A DNA stretch of 64,000 nucleotides, taken from SZUA-442 sp963792405 (GTDB lineage: Bacteria; Actinomycetota; Acidimicrobiia; Spongiisociales; UBA5794). The translations under genes were made by a program, and so were the position numbers. Positions 54,421-63,104 of the stretch are shown here, in pieces (position 1 is the stretch's first letter; every line of letters begins with the position of its first letter). The notes under the pieces were generated by a model. The model did no database searches and had not been told where the DNA came from. It worked only from the letters and a program-made list of their open reading frames with translations. The DNA lies in the NCBI GenBank assembly GCA_963792405.1, contig CAWBVU010000006.1:682001-746000 (forward strand). The letters run 5' to 3'.

Positions 54421-55068
54421 ATGGCACGTCGAACCTACGATCGCATGGCACCCGTCTACGAGCGCGTCACCAACTGGTACTCCTTCGGATGCCTCCCTGC
54501 GGCGAGACACTGGCAGCTCGGCCACATTGCCCCGGGTGATCGCGTCCTCTATGCGGGAATCGGGCCGGGCATCGATGCGGCCGCCGCCGCGGCGAAGGGC
54601 GCACACGTCACCGGCATCGATGTGTCGTCGCGGATGATCGAGGTCGCCTCGCATCGATTCGCAGCCGCGGGGCTGAGGGCGGACCTCCACCACTGCGATC
54701 TCTTCGAGTTCGATCACGGCGGGCCGTACGACGTCGTGGTGGCCAACTTCCTCGTGGATTGCTTCGGAGCCCCTGAACGGCCACGCGTCGTCGACCGGTG
54801 CGCTCGATTCCTGCGCACAGGCGGGCGGGTGCTGATGTCGGACACGGGCGTCCCCCGCGGATCTCGCATCGCCCGCAGCGCGTGGTACGCGTATCACGGT
54901 GCCGCCTACGCCACGACGTGGATCCAGGGCATCACGCCGTGGTTGCCGCTGTTGGATCTCGACGCCTACCTTCGGGACGCGGGCTTCCTCGTCGACCACC
55001 ACGTGTTCCACCGACCCGGGCGACGGGGCCCCGTCCTGTTCGAGAGCATCACGGGCACCAAGGTGTGA
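54421..55068 (+). CDS. SAM-dependent class I methyltransferase
   Basis: A 215-aa protein starting MARRTYDRMAPVYERVTNWY, a common beginning of UbiE/Coq5-like methyltransferases. The SAM loop is VLYAGIGPGIDAAAAA, where the usual VLDxGxGxG has Tyr-Ala in place of Asp-Val. The strand-2 acidic end is VTGIDVSSRMIEVA, and motif IV is GGPYDVVVANFLVDCFG. The substrate is unknown. A TAATGT box at 54390-54395 and a GAGGCG site precede the ATG. Confidence 0.82.
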   Translation: MARRTYDRMAPVYERVTNWYSFGCLPAARHWQLGHIAPGDRVLYAGIGPGIDAAAAAAKGAHVTGIDVSSRMIEVASHRFAAAGLRADLHHCDLFEFDHGGPYDVVVANFLVDCFGAPERPRVVDRCARFLRTGGRVLMSDTGVPRGSRIARSAWYAYHGAAYATTWIQGITPWLPLLDLDAYLRDAGFLVDHHVFHRPGRRGPVLFESITGTKV

Positions 55069-55090
55069 CCGACGGGCCCTGCCCTCTCGA

Positions 55091-55690
55091 CTACCAGCCG
55101 TTCCGGTGGAGCTGCTCGTCGAGTGGGCGCCGTCTCCTGGTCGTGCCGGAGCCGAAGGCCTCCTCGTCATCCGTCCGCTGACCGAGCCCGACGACGCCGA
55201 TCAGGTTGCGGTCATCGGGGACGCCGAACCGTTCCCGCATCGCAGCGTGGCCGTGGGCGATGCCGAAGAACCACGTGTCGAGACCCTCGTTGACGGCGGC
55301 GAGCTGGAGTTGCATGGCCGCCATTGCCGCATCGATGTCCCAGAACCGCACCGCCCAGCGATCGGGGTCCTGGAGGCCGAACCTCGCCTTGTCGGCTTCC
55401 GAGTACCGATCCAGGTAGCGCTGGGGGTCCGACCACACGATCACCAGTGCGGGTGGCTGGGCTCCGGCCATGGCCTCGGCCATCGCACGGTCGGGATGGG
55501 TCGTGATCGAGTAGAAGTCCCCCACCGCGGAAGGGTCGTCCAGCACGAGGAAGTCAACGCCCTGGGCGAAACCTGCCGTCGGTGCCCGCCTCGCGATGTC
55601 CACGATGCGGTCGAGCACCTCGCGAGGGGGAATGGCCTGCCGGTACGTCCTGACGCTGCGACGCCTCCGAATGACGGTGTCGAAGTCCAT
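55091..55690 (-). CDS. Nitroreductase-family protein
   Basis: A 199-aa flavoprotein of the nitroreductase fold. FMN-binding RRRRSVRTYRQAIP opens the protein, RRAPTAGFAQGVDFLVLDD follows, and the C-terminal half has GLDTWFFGIAHGHAAMRERF and LIGVVGLGQRT. It may reduce nitro compounds, quinones or flavins. It is convergent with the methyltransferase gene (22 bp apart). The ATG lies 7 nt after a TAGCGT box on the minus strand. Confidence 0.87.
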   Translation of the reverse strand: MDFDTVIRRRRSVRTYRQAIPPREVLDRIVDIARRAPTAGFAQGVDFLVLDDPSAVGDFYSITTHPDRAMAEAMAGAQPPALVIVWSDPQRYLDRYSEADKARFGLQDPDRWAVRFWDIDAAMAAMQLQLAAVNEGLDTWFFGIAHGHAAMRERFGVPDDRNLIGVVGLGQRTDDEEAFGSGTTRRRRPLDEQLHRNGW

Positions 55691-55696
55691 CCGGCC

Positions 55697-55702
55697 ACGC
55701 TA
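55697..55702 (-). promoter_or_regulatory. Putative -10 box TAGCGT for the nitroreductase gene
   Basis: On the minus strand TAGCGT ends 7 nt before the ATG at 55690. Confidence 0.42.
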
Positions 55703-55739
55703 GCGGCGCTCCGCTCCCCCTGTCCCCGACCCAGGTCGC

Positions 55740-57140
55740 TCAGGTCACCGGCCCGCGCACATCAGATGCGTCGGCAGGTCGTGCCGGCATCCCCGGGTCC
55801 TGGCCACCCATGTCGAGCCGGAAGGGCGGATACTCGTCCCGCATCAGCGAGGCGTAGGCGCTCACTCGATAGACCCAGCGATTGAGTCCCATGACCAGAT
55901 CGAAGATCCCGTGCGGGTATCGCCCGGTGAACAACAGCGCCACGATGGCGAAGAACACCATGAGCCCGATCAGGCCGGTGCCCACCTGGAGCATCCAGAC
56001 CTCGCTGTCCACCTCGGCGACCCACCACACCAGACCGGTCGTGAACAGTCCGACGACCACGTAATGCGGGATGGCGAGCAGCCACCACTTGACCAGGACG
56101 AGGCCTCGCGACAGGTGCTCGGGATACGCCACGTCGAAGTCCGCGGGATAGTCGGTTCGTCCGAGGCTGAACGGCGGGTACGCATCCGTGCCGAGCACGG
56201 TGAAGGCGTAGTAGCTCACCCTCCAGCTCCAGCGCATGACCCCGACGTTGAAGTCGAAGATCGACCTCGGGTACCTCGCCGTGAAGAGGATGGCGAAGAA
56301 CGCGATGATCGTCAGGATGGCGAATGCTGCCCACAGGAAGGCCAGCACGATGAGGTGCGGGATCGCGAGGAACCACTTCACGAGCCACATCCACCTGCTC
56401 AGCCCCGGGTCGAGGGCACCGCTGAGACGCACCGGGTAGGCACCTTCGACCGAGGCCACGCCCTCTGGGACCTCCTCTTGCCTGCTGCCGATCACGGCGA
56501 GGACGATCAGCACCCCTGCGATGATGGCGGCGATCGCACCGAGGGCGAACAGGGCACCTGCGGCGAGGGGAAGCAGGTCGGTCTTCGCCCCCGCCTCCGC
56601 CCTCACCGGGATCCCAGCCGAACCGTCGGGACGCATGACGACGACGGTCCATTCGCCCGGGGCGAGTTCCCACGAGACCGTCTGCTCCCCCGGTCCTGCG
56701 GACTGTGCCTCCCAGATGTCGACACCGGTCGGAGCGGAGTCGGGCGGCCCGCCGTCGGTCCGGCGGTACTGGACGCGCTCGGCGCGCTCGTCGAGGTGGA
56801 CGACCTCCTCGTGTGCGACACCCGCCAGATAGGCGTCGACGGCGGCACTGTCGGCGATGGCGACGAACAGGTCGCCCCCGTCAATGGCCTCGGCGGAGAT
56901 CCGGACCTCGGCGAGGTCATCGGGCCACCAATCCCCCGGTCCGGCATCGAGGTCGATGCTCTCGGACGTCAGTGCGTAGCTCTCCGTGGCAAGCGTGAAG
57001 GTGGGACTCGTGAAGAAGCCGTCGGCGTCACGCTGGGTGGTGTCGAGCCAGACGATCGCGGCGCCGCCCGCGATCATGCCCACCGCGATCATCGCCACGA
57101 TCGATCCCACCACGAGTGCGACGATCCGTCCCGGTGACAT
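55740..57140 (-). CDS. Membrane protein with tandem DUF4389 domains
   Basis: A 466-aa protein. An N-terminal membrane anchor (IVALVVGSIVAMIAVGMIAG) precedes an extracytoplasmic domain of about 150 residues and a second membrane segment (LPLAAGALFALGAIAAIIAG). The C-terminal 240 residues hold two copies of DUF4389: RWMWLVKWFLAIPHLIVLAF with RYPRSIFDFNVGVMRWSWRV, then VLVKWWLLAIPHYVVVGLFT with RYPHGIFDLVMGLNRWVYRV. DUF4389 function is unknown. I chose ATG 57140, which has GAGGGAG about 7 nt upstream; longer in-frame sequence upstream lacks protein-like features. Confidence 0.85.
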   Translation of the reverse strand: MSPGRIVALVVGSIVAMIAVGMIAGGAAIVWLDTTQRDADGFFTSPTFTLATESYALTSESIDLDAGPGDWWPDDLAEVRISAEAIDGGDLFVAIADSAAVDAYLAGVAHEEVVHLDERAERVQYRRTDGGPPDSAPTGVDIWEAQSAGPGEQTVSWELAPGEWTVVVMRPDGSAGIPVRAEAGAKTDLLPLAAGALFALGAIAAIIAGVLIVLAVIGSRQEEVPEGVASVEGAYPVRLSGALDPGLSRWMWLVKWFLAIPHLIVLAFLWAAFAILTIIAFFAILFTARYPRSIFDFNVGVMRWSWRVSYYAFTVLGTDAYPPFSLGRTDYPADFDVAYPEHLSRGLVLVKWWLLAIPHYVVVGLFTTGLVWWVAEVDSEVWMLQVGTGLIGLMVFFAIVALLFTGRYPHGIFDLVMGLNRWVYRVSAYASLMRDEYPPFRLDMGGQDPGMPARPADASDVRGPVT

Positions 57141-57372
57141 GTGCCCGCTCCCTCTCCCGGGTCCACGCATCGGCGAATGGCCCGGGTCGTCTTCGACCCT
57201 CCTGTTCAGGCTATGGGCGGGTACCGATCGCGTCAAGGTGCGGAGCAGACATGCATGGGTATCCCCTCGCCCGCGACACCGCGCAGGACGTCTGGCTAGG
57301 TTCCGACGCCGGGTAGCGTTCATGAGCCTGTCGGTCCTCCGGCGGGAGACCTCGCGAACGGGAGACGACACC

Positions 57373-58377
57373 ATGGCTGATCCGATCATCGTCGCAGACG
57401 AGCTGACGAAGTCGTTCGGTGACGTCCGTGCCCTGCGGGGCGTGAGCTTCGAGGTGGGTACGGGCACCGTGTTCGGTCTGCTCGGGCCGAACGGCGCGGG
57501 GAAGACCACGGCGGTGAAGATCCTCACGACCCTCCTGAAGCCGGATTCGGGGAACGCGACGGTGGCGGGCTTCGACGTGGTGCACCAGGCAGGCAAGCTC
57601 CGGTACAAGATCGGGCTCGCGGGCCAGTACGCCGCCGTCGACCCGATCCTGACGGGCAAGGAGAACCTGGTGATGGTGGGCATGCTCTACCGCCTGTCCC
57701 GCAGGGAATCGTCAAGGCGCGCCGATGAGATCCTCGAGCGATTCGAGCTCACCTTCGCTGCAGGTCGCCAGGTCAAGACCTACTCCGGCGGCATGCGCCG
57801 AAGGCTCGACCTGGCCGCGAGCCTCGTCGGTCGACCCGAGGTGCTCTTCCTCGACGAGCCGACCACCGGCCTCGATCCGAGGAGCCGCATCGGTCTGTGG
57901 GAGTTCATCGAGACCCTCGTCGGCGAGGGCACCACGCTGCTGTTGACGACCCAGTACCTCGAGGAGGCGGACCGGCTCGCCGACCACATCGCCGTGATCG
58001 ACAAGGGCCTCGTGATCGCGCAGGGGACGTCGGACGAGTTGAAGGGCACCATCGGCGGCGACGTCCTCGAGCTCAGGATCGCACGAGCCGAGAACCTGCC
58101 GATCGCGGTCGATGCGGTGACACCGCTCGCGAGCGGGGACATCGTCGTCGATCAGGCACAACGGCTGATCCACGTGCCCGTCACCGCAGCCGTCGGCACC
58201 GTGAGCGATGCGGTGAGGCGCCTCGATGCCGCGGGTGTGCAGCTCGTCGACATCGCCATCCATCGCCCGACGCTCGACGACGTGTTCCTCACCATCACGG
58301 GAGAGAGCCCCGAGTTCGACGACGCCGATCAGGAACCGGTGGCGAGCGGTGGGCGTAGGAACAGGGGTGGACGATGA
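57373..58377 (+). CDS. Daunorubicin-resistance-type ABC transporter ATPase
   Basis: The ATPase subunit (334 aa) of a drug or lipid exporter of the DrrA family. Walker A is LLGPNGAGKTTAV, Q-loop region IGLAGQYAAVDPILTGKENL, signature YSGGMRRRLDLAASL, Walker B VLFLDEPTTGLD and H-loop LTTQYLEEADRLAD. The C-terminal extension (RPTLDDVFLTITG) is typical of DrrA. Its stop overlaps the permease ATG (ATGA). I chose the ATG at 57373 because it fits the family start. Substrate unknown. Confidence 0.93.
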   Translation: MADPIIVADELTKSFGDVRALRGVSFEVGTGTVFGLLGPNGAGKTTAVKILTTLLKPDSGNATVAGFDVVHQAGKLRYKIGLAGQYAAVDPILTGKENLVMVGMLYRLSRRESSRRADEILERFELTFAAGRQVKTYSGGMRRRLDLAASLVGRPEVLFLDEPTTGLDPRSRIGLWEFIETLVGEGTTLLLTTQYLEEADRLADHIAVIDKGLVIAQGTSDELKGTIGGDVLELRIARAENLPIAVDAVTPLASGDIVVDQAQRLIHVPVTAAVGTVSDAVRRLDAAGVQLVDIAIHRPTLDDVFLTITGESPEFDDADQEPVASGGRRNRGGR

Positions 58378-59207
58378 CCGCCGAAGCCGTGACTCGCACC
58401 GAACCGCCGCACGCCCCTCCGAAGGGCCTGCAGTGGAAGCTGTTCTATGAGATCAGGGATGCCCTGATCATCACGTGGCGGAACCTGCTCAAGTACGTCC
58501 GGGTTCCGACGTTGCTGGTCTTCTCGACGATCCAGCCGATCATGTTCGTGCTGCTGTTCGCGTTCGTCTTCGGCGGTGCCATCGCGTTGCCGGGCAACCT
58601 GTCCTACATCGACTACCTCATGCCGGGCATCTTCGTCCAGACTGCGGTCTTCGGGTCGACGAACACCGGAATCGGCCTCGCAGAGGACATGCAGAAAGGC
58701 CTGATCGACCGCTTCAGGTCCCTTCCGATGAGTCGCGCCGCGGTGCTGGCAGGGAGAACCGTGTCGGATTCGATCCGCAACCTGTTCGTGGTGTTCCTCA
58801 TGACGGTGGTGGGCATGATCATCGGCTTCAGCTTCATGAACGGCTTCGGGAACGCCGTGCTCGGGATCTTCCTCGTCCTTGCGTTCGGCTACGCCTTCAC
58901 GTGGATCTCTGCAACGATCGGTCTCGGTATCAAGGACGTCGAGTCGGTGCAGGCGGCGAGCTTCATCTGGATCTTCCCGCTCACGTTCGCAAGCTCGGCC
59001 TTCGTGCCCGTCGAGTCCATGTCCGGATGGCTCCAGGTGTTCGCCAGGAACAACCCCGTCACCCATGCCGTCAACGGTGTGCGATACCTGATGATCGGCC
59101 CCCCGTGGGGCTCGATGTCCGACGTCTGGATCACCCTCGCATGGGTCGCGGGGCTCCTCGCCGTCTTCATCCCCCTCGCCATCACCAACTATCGCAGGGC
59201 CGTGTGA
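58374..59207 (+). CDS. ABC-2 type permease (DrrB family)
   Basis: The membrane partner of the preceding ATPase (277 aa). It has six predicted membrane segments after a cytosolic start of about 45 residues, with the family features RNLLKYVRVPTLLVFSTIQP, YLMPGIFVQTAVFGSTNTGI, GLAEDMQKGLIDRFRSLPMS, FASSAFVPVESMSGWLQVFA and NNPVTHAVNGVRYL. The pair probably exports a hydrophobic compound. Its stop overlaps the GTG of the next gene. Confidence 0.93.
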   Translation: MTAEAVTRTEPPHAPPKGLQWKLFYEIRDALIITWRNLLKYVRVPTLLVFSTIQPIMFVLLFAFVFGGAIALPGNLSYIDYLMPGIFVQTAVFGSTNTGIGLAEDMQKGLIDRFRSLPMSRAAVLAGRTVSDSIRNLFVVFLMTVVGMIIGFSFMNGFGNAVLGIFLVLAFGYAFTWISATIGLGIKDVESVQAASFIWIFPLTFASSAFVPVESMSGWLQVFARNNPVTHAVNGVRYLMIGPPWGSMSDVWITLAWVAGLLAVFIPLAITNYRRAV

Positions 59208-59746
59208 CGACGCCGCAGCCCGCCGACACCTCGTACGCGGTGTTCCTGAGAGCGATCAACACGGGCAACCGGAGGGTGCGCATGCACGACCTCCGCGACG
59301 CGTTCTCGGCCGCCGGCTTCGCCGACGTGGACACGTACCTCGCATCGGGCAACGTGATCCTCAGGTCGCCCGATCGCCCATCCCGGCACGCCCTCGAAGC
59401 CGTCGTGCGCGACCGGTTCGGCTTCGAGTCCGAGGCCTTCGTCCGGAGCAGTGGCGAGATCCGCGAGATCGTGGCGGCCTGCCCATGGAATGGCGATGGC
59501 GTCCTCGTCGAGGTGTCGTTCCTCGAATCGCACCCGGACCCCGAGGCGGCACGAGCCCTCGAGGCGACGGTGGCGCCGCCGGAGGGCCTGGTCGTCTCAG
59601 GGACCGAGGTCTTCTTCCTCAGGGAGGGAAAGGGCATCGAGACGACCCACAAGGAGTCGACGACGGAACGTCTGCTCGGGATGCGCACGACGCGCCGGGG
59701 CATGGCCACGGTGCGGGCGCTCGACGAGCGGTTCGTCCGCCGCTGA
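59204..59746 (+). CDS. DUF1697 family protein
   Basis: A 180-aa soluble protein with the DUF1697 signature: YAVFLRAINTGNRRVRMHDL, RDAFSAAGFADVDTYLASGN with VILRS, and a C-terminal KGIETTHKESTTERLLGMRT followed by TTRRGMATVRAL. Function of the family is unknown. The GTG at 59204 overlaps the permease stop (GTGA), so it is probably co-translated with the exporter, though a functional link is not implied. Confidence 0.87.
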   Translation: MTTPQPADTSYAVFLRAINTGNRRVRMHDLRDAFSAAGFADVDTYLASGNVILRSPDRPSRHALEAVVRDRFGFESEAFVRSSGEIREIVAACPWNGDGVLVEVSFLESHPDPEAARALEATVAPPEGLVVSGTEVFFLREGKGIETTHKESTTERLLGMRTTRRGMATVRALDERFVRR

Positions 59747-59780
59747 TCCGCACGGTCGTCCTCGAGCGCACGGTCCGCCG

Positions 59781-59786
59781 TAGCAT
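59781..59786 (+). promoter_or_regulatory. Putative -10 box TAGCAT for the ABM-domain gene
   Basis: TAGCAT ends 8 nt before the ATG at 59794, consistent with a leaderless transcript. Confidence 0.42.
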
Positions 59787-59793
59787 CGCATCC

Positions 59794-60633
59794 ATGGTCG
59801 AAGGCCGGTCCTCCCCCACCGTCATCGTGTCGCGCACTGTGCCGCCCGAGAACGACGATGCCTTTGCGGCATGGGTGTCGCGACTGGTCAATGCCGCCTA
59901 TCGCCACCCCGGCTACGTCGACTCATTCGTCCAGCGCCCCACCGCGGAACATCCGTCGGAATGGACCGTCGTCTATCGGTTCGAGGACCAGGCGAACCTC
60001 GACGCGTGGCTGTCGTCACCTGAGCGCCATGCACTCCTCGACGAAGGTGCCGACCTCGTGGAAGGACCGGCGAGGGAGCAGATCCTCGCAGGCCCGTCCG
60101 GTGACCGCGAGGCCCGGGTCGTGTCGTCGTACCGGCTCAGGCCGGGGACCGGGGCGAGGCACGCCATGGTCCACCAGCGAATGCTCGACGCGCTTGTCGG
60201 TTTCGAAGGCTTCGTCGGGCGCGAGATCCTCGATGCCGTCCCGGGCGTCCAGGACGAGACGGTGGTCATCCTCACGTTCGACACGGCGGGCAACCTCAGG
60301 GCGTGGATCGAGTCCGAGGAGCGGGCGAGGGTCCTCGACGAGCTCGACGCCATCACAGCGGGCGACCTCACGACCAACGTCGTCGGCGGATTCGCAGGAT
60401 GGTTCCCCTCCACGTCGGGCGGAGCGGAGCCGAGGAAGTGGAAGCAGGCGGTGGTGATCCTCATGGCGCTGTTCCCCGTCTCGCTCACGGTGACCGTGGT
60501 GCGTTCGTGGCTGTTCCCCGACCTCGCCGTGGTGCCATCGGTGTTCGTGTCGAATGTCATCGGGATCGCAATCCTGACCTGGTTCCTGATGCCTCCCCTC
60601 ACCAGGGCGCTCGACGGGTGGCTGCGACGCTGA
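59794..60633 (+). CDS. Two antibiotic-biosynthesis-monooxygenase (ABM) domains with a membrane tail
   Basis: A 279-aa protein. Residues about 8-95 and 105-195 are two ferredoxin-like ABM modules (VIVSRTVPPENDDAFAAWVS, YRHPGYVDSFVQRPT, EWTVVYRFEDQANLDAWLSS; then VVSSYRLRPGTGARHAMVHQ, VVILTFDTAGNLRAWIESEE). Two membrane segments follow (AVVILMALFPVSLTVTVV, VFVSNVIGIAILTWFLMPPL). ABM modules bind small hydrophobic or quinone-like compounds. Fusion to a membrane tail is known in related proteins, but the role is unclear. Its TGA directly abuts the convergent M24 peptidase stop (TGATCA). Confidence 0.87.
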   Translation: MVEGRSSPTVIVSRTVPPENDDAFAAWVSRLVNAAYRHPGYVDSFVQRPTAEHPSEWTVVYRFEDQANLDAWLSSPERHALLDEGADLVEGPAREQILAGPSGDREARVVSSYRLRPGTGARHAMVHQRMLDALVGFEGFVGREILDAVPGVQDETVVILTFDTAGNLRAWIESEERARVLDELDAITAGDLTTNVVGGFAGWFPSTSGGAEPRKWKQAVVILMALFPVSLTVTVVRSWLFPDLAVVPSVFVSNVIGIAILTWFLMPPLTRALDGWLRR

Positions 60634-61866
60634 TCAGATCAACCAGAGCTCGTCCTGGCGGCCGTCGAGCCATGCACACGTCTCACCGTCGAACCATGCG
60701 TCCTGTTCGACCATGAACCGCACCACGTTCCCGTCCCACTCTGCGACGGGATGCTCGACCATGAGCTCGATGGAGTACGCGGTGTCGGGATGCAGGAGGT
60801 GGTCACCCTGCCCGGGAACACCGTCCTGGCGGTCCCACAGCCCGATCGTCATGCCGGCGCCGTGGCCGTGGACACCGATGCTGTGCGTATAGATCGTCGC
60901 CGCGAGGCCCTCGGATGCCGTTGCATCCCGAGCGGCCGCGAGGATGTCGTTTCCCGACCGCCCCGACCGGAAGGCCGACATGAGGATCTCCTGGGCCCGA
61001 TTCGCGGCCCGAAGGCCCTCGGTGAGGCCCTTCGGTGCCTCATGCTCGCCAGGGATCAGGACGTAGGCATGCTCCTGCTGGTCGGTGCACAGGCCGTGGT
61101 GGACGATGCCGAAGTCGACATGGACGAGGTCGCCGGGTTCGACGGTGGTCGATCGCGGCCCACCGGCGAAGCCGCCCGGTGGGGTCTCGGCTCCGGCCCG
61201 CTGCGTGGAGACCGAAGGGTGGAACCATGACCCGAAGCCTGCGTCGTGCACGGCCTGTCGGAGCCACCACACGACGTCGTCGGTCGTCGTCGTCCCCGGG
61301 TCGATGACCTCGCGGCTGAGACCTCTTCGGAGGATGTCATGTGCGGATCGTGCGGCGTCCTCGAGCAGGGGCCTCTCCTCCGGCAGCCTGGTCTCGAGCC
61401 ATCGGATGCCCAGGGTCCCTGCCGACACCAACCGGCTCCCCAGGTGGGGCGGAAGCGCATCGAGCAGCCTGTCGTGTTCGGTGACCGTGAGGCCATCGGC
61501 GTGGGCCTGGTGGGTCGAGGTCCCGATGCCGATGGTCGCGGGATCAAGGTCTGACAGGATGCGTACGAGGCGTGCCCATTGATCCGGCTCGGTTGAGGGA
61601 TCCCACTCCGAACGGAAGAGCGATCCGACCGGGTAGCGCGCGACGGCGAATCGGTCGTCCGGGGTGAGCACCAGGATCGTCCGGCGACGGGCTGACAGCC
61701 ACTCCGCAGGCAGCATCGTGGCCAGGACGGGATCCTCTGCGTACTCGCGGCCGATCAGGAGCCAGCAGTCGATACCCGTCTCGTGGAGGAGCCTCGGCAC
61801 CAGTTCATCGAGGCGATGTTCGAGGACGTCGTTGTGCCGCTGTGCCTGGGCACGGAGATCGATCAC
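60634..61866 (-). CDS. M24-family metallopeptidase (Xaa-Pro peptidase-like)
   Basis: A 410-aa pita-bread-fold protein. The N-terminal half (about 1-160) resembles the creatinase/prolidase N-domain. The C-terminal half carries the dinuclear metal site: Asp residues in HVDFGIVHHGLCTD, His in SIGVHGHGAGM, Glu in YSIELMVEHPV and a final Glu in RFMVEQDAWF. It may cleave Xaa-Pro dipeptides or act on other amides. The GTG at 61866 overlaps the ppk2 stop (GTGA), so the pair is probably one transcript. The frame is open far upstream inside ppk2, but that part is antisense-like and not family sequence. Confidence 0.87.
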   Translation of the reverse strand: MIDLRAQAQRHNDVLEHRLDELVPRLLHETGIDCWLLIGREYAEDPVLATMLPAEWLSARRRTILVLTPDDRFAVARYPVGSLFRSEWDPSTEPDQWARLVRILSDLDPATIGIGTSTHQAHADGLTVTEHDRLLDALPPHLGSRLVSAGTLGIRWLETRLPEERPLLEDAARSAHDILRRGLSREVIDPGTTTTDDVVWWLRQAVHDAGFGSWFHPSVSTQRAGAETPPGGFAGGPRSTTVEPGDLVHVDFGIVHHGLCTDQQEHAYVLIPGEHEAPKGLTEGLRAANRAQEILMSAFRSGRSGNDILAAARDATASEGLAATIYTHSIGVHGHGAGMTIGLWDRQDGVPGQGDHLLHPDTAYSIELMVEHPVAEWDGNVVRFMVEQDAWFDGETCAWLDGRQDELWLI

Positions 61867-62735
61867 TGGCGAGGTCGGCCCAACCGGTCCCTCTCCTCGT
61901 CCATCCGGGCGAGCTCGGCCCTGCCCGGCAGCACGACCTCCGGATCCGTCGAGAAGTCGAGATTGGGGTTGCGATCGGCGTAGTCCACCGCGTTGAGGAT
62001 GACCTTCATGGCATTCAGCCTCGCTTTGGACTTCACGTTCGAGCGAATGACCGTCCATGGGGCCGAGCTCGTCGAGGTGCGCTCGAGCATGCGATGCTTC
62101 ATCTCGGTGAAGTCGTCCCAGTACTCCTGCGCCTGGAGGTCGATCTCGCTCAGCTTCCACTGCCGCAACGGATCGTTCTGTCGGCGTTCGAACCGCTGTG
62201 CCTGGGTCGACTTCTCGACGCTGAAGTACAGCTTGACCAGCACGGTTCCCTGCCGCACGAGGTCCTTCTCGAAGCCGACGACGCCCCGGAGGAAGTCCCG
62301 ATACTGCTTTCGGGTGCAGAACCCGAAGACCGGCTCGACCATGGCACGGTTGTACCACGAGCGATCGAACAGGACGAGCTCCCCTCCTGAGGGGAAGTGC
62401 TCGACGTACCGCTGGAAGTACCACTGGCTCTGTTGCGCCTCCGTCGGCTTGCCGAGGGCGACGACGCGGTACTTCTTCTCGTTCATGTAGCGCGTGATGC
62501 GCCGGATCGTGCCGCCCTTGCCAGAGGCGTCCCTTCCCTCGAACACCACGATCATCGGGATCGTCTCCGCCTCCAGGTACTGCTGGAGCTTGAGCAGCTC
62601 GACCTGGTACGGCATGAGCGGGCTCGAATCGTGCAGCTGGCGCTCGAGCTTGTCCCGCTCGTCCTGCAGGTCGCGTACGCGCGACTCGAGCTCCTCGATC
62701 GTCTGCTGCGTGTCGTCGCGTAACACGTCGGTCAC
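61863..62735 (-). CDS. ppk2: Polyphosphate kinase 2
   Basis: Transfers phosphate between polyphosphate and nucleotides (290 aa, single PPK2 domain). An N-terminal coiled coil (TIEELESRVRDLQDERDKLE) precedes the core. Walker A is FEGRDASGKGGTIRRITRY, Walker B is ELVLFDRSWYNRAMVEPVFG, and the lid has FEKDLVRQGTVLVKLYFSV and RFERRQNDPLRQWKLSEID. Single-domain members may phosphorylate NDP or NMP; which class this belongs to is not clear. The GTG start has AGGAGGGG just upstream, and a TAGCAT box (minus strand, 62761-62756) lies before it. Confidence 0.95.
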   Translation of the reverse strand: MTDVLRDDTQQTIEELESRVRDLQDERDKLERQLHDSSPLMPYQVELLKLQQYLEAETIPMIVVFEGRDASGKGGTIRRITRYMNEKKYRVVALGKPTEAQQSQWYFQRYVEHFPSGGELVLFDRSWYNRAMVEPVFGFCTRKQYRDFLRGVVGFEKDLVRQGTVLVKLYFSVEKSTQAQRFERRQNDPLRQWKLSEIDLQAQEYWDDFTEMKHRMLERTSTSSAPWTVIRSNVKSKARLNAMKVILNAVDYADRNPNLDFSTDPEVVLPGRAELARMDEERDRLGRPRQ

Positions 62736-62802
62736 GGGCCCCTCCTACCGCTGCGATGCTACCAGCTCGCTCGGAGATGGCGGGGGGACCCGTGAACGAA
62801 AG

Positions 62803-62839
62803 GATCCCGGGTGCCGCCCCAACTACGGCACCCGGGATC
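62803..62839. other. Perfect 14-bp inverted repeat in a divergent gap
   Basis: GATCCCGGGTGCCG (62803-62816) is exactly complementary to CGGCACCCGGGATC (62826-62839) with a 9-nt loop. Flanking genes run away from it, so it is not their terminator. It could be an operator, a transcription barrier or part of a small RNA. On the minus strand the stem is followed by CTTTCGTTC. Confidence 0.5.
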
Positions 62840-62879
62840 GCGGTACGCCTGGCGTCCCGTGGGACGTCTGCGTCAGAGG

Positions 62880-62910
62880 TTGACCCAACCGTCTTGCCGA
62901 GAAGCATAGT
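62880..62910 (+). promoter_or_regulatory. Possible promoter for the alcohol dehydrogenase
   Basis: TTGACC (62880-62885) and CATAGT (62905-62910) have a 19-bp gap, slightly long. The start codon is about 195 bp further on, and no other gene is evident between. Confidence 0.35.
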
Positions 62911-63104
62911 GGGGAACTAAGGATTGCGCAATTCACGGTCTCCCCCATCACGCGGCACAGCCCGATGACGTGTGGCAATGTAGGCGCCATGATCGGATGC
63001 GAAGCCCCCGCAGTCCGCGGACCCGCCCCGCTCGCACCCCGCGAACGGGAAGAGGGCAACGAGTCGAAGGCGTCGCGACCCGGACGGGACGTGGGAGGCA
63101 CGCC

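Noticed and set aside
60634..62907. One long minus-strand protein covering the M24 peptidase and the ppk2 region
   Set aside because: The upstream part is out of frame with PPK2 and has antisense-like composition. Family homology to M24 begins at the GTG at 61866, which overlaps the ppk2 stop.
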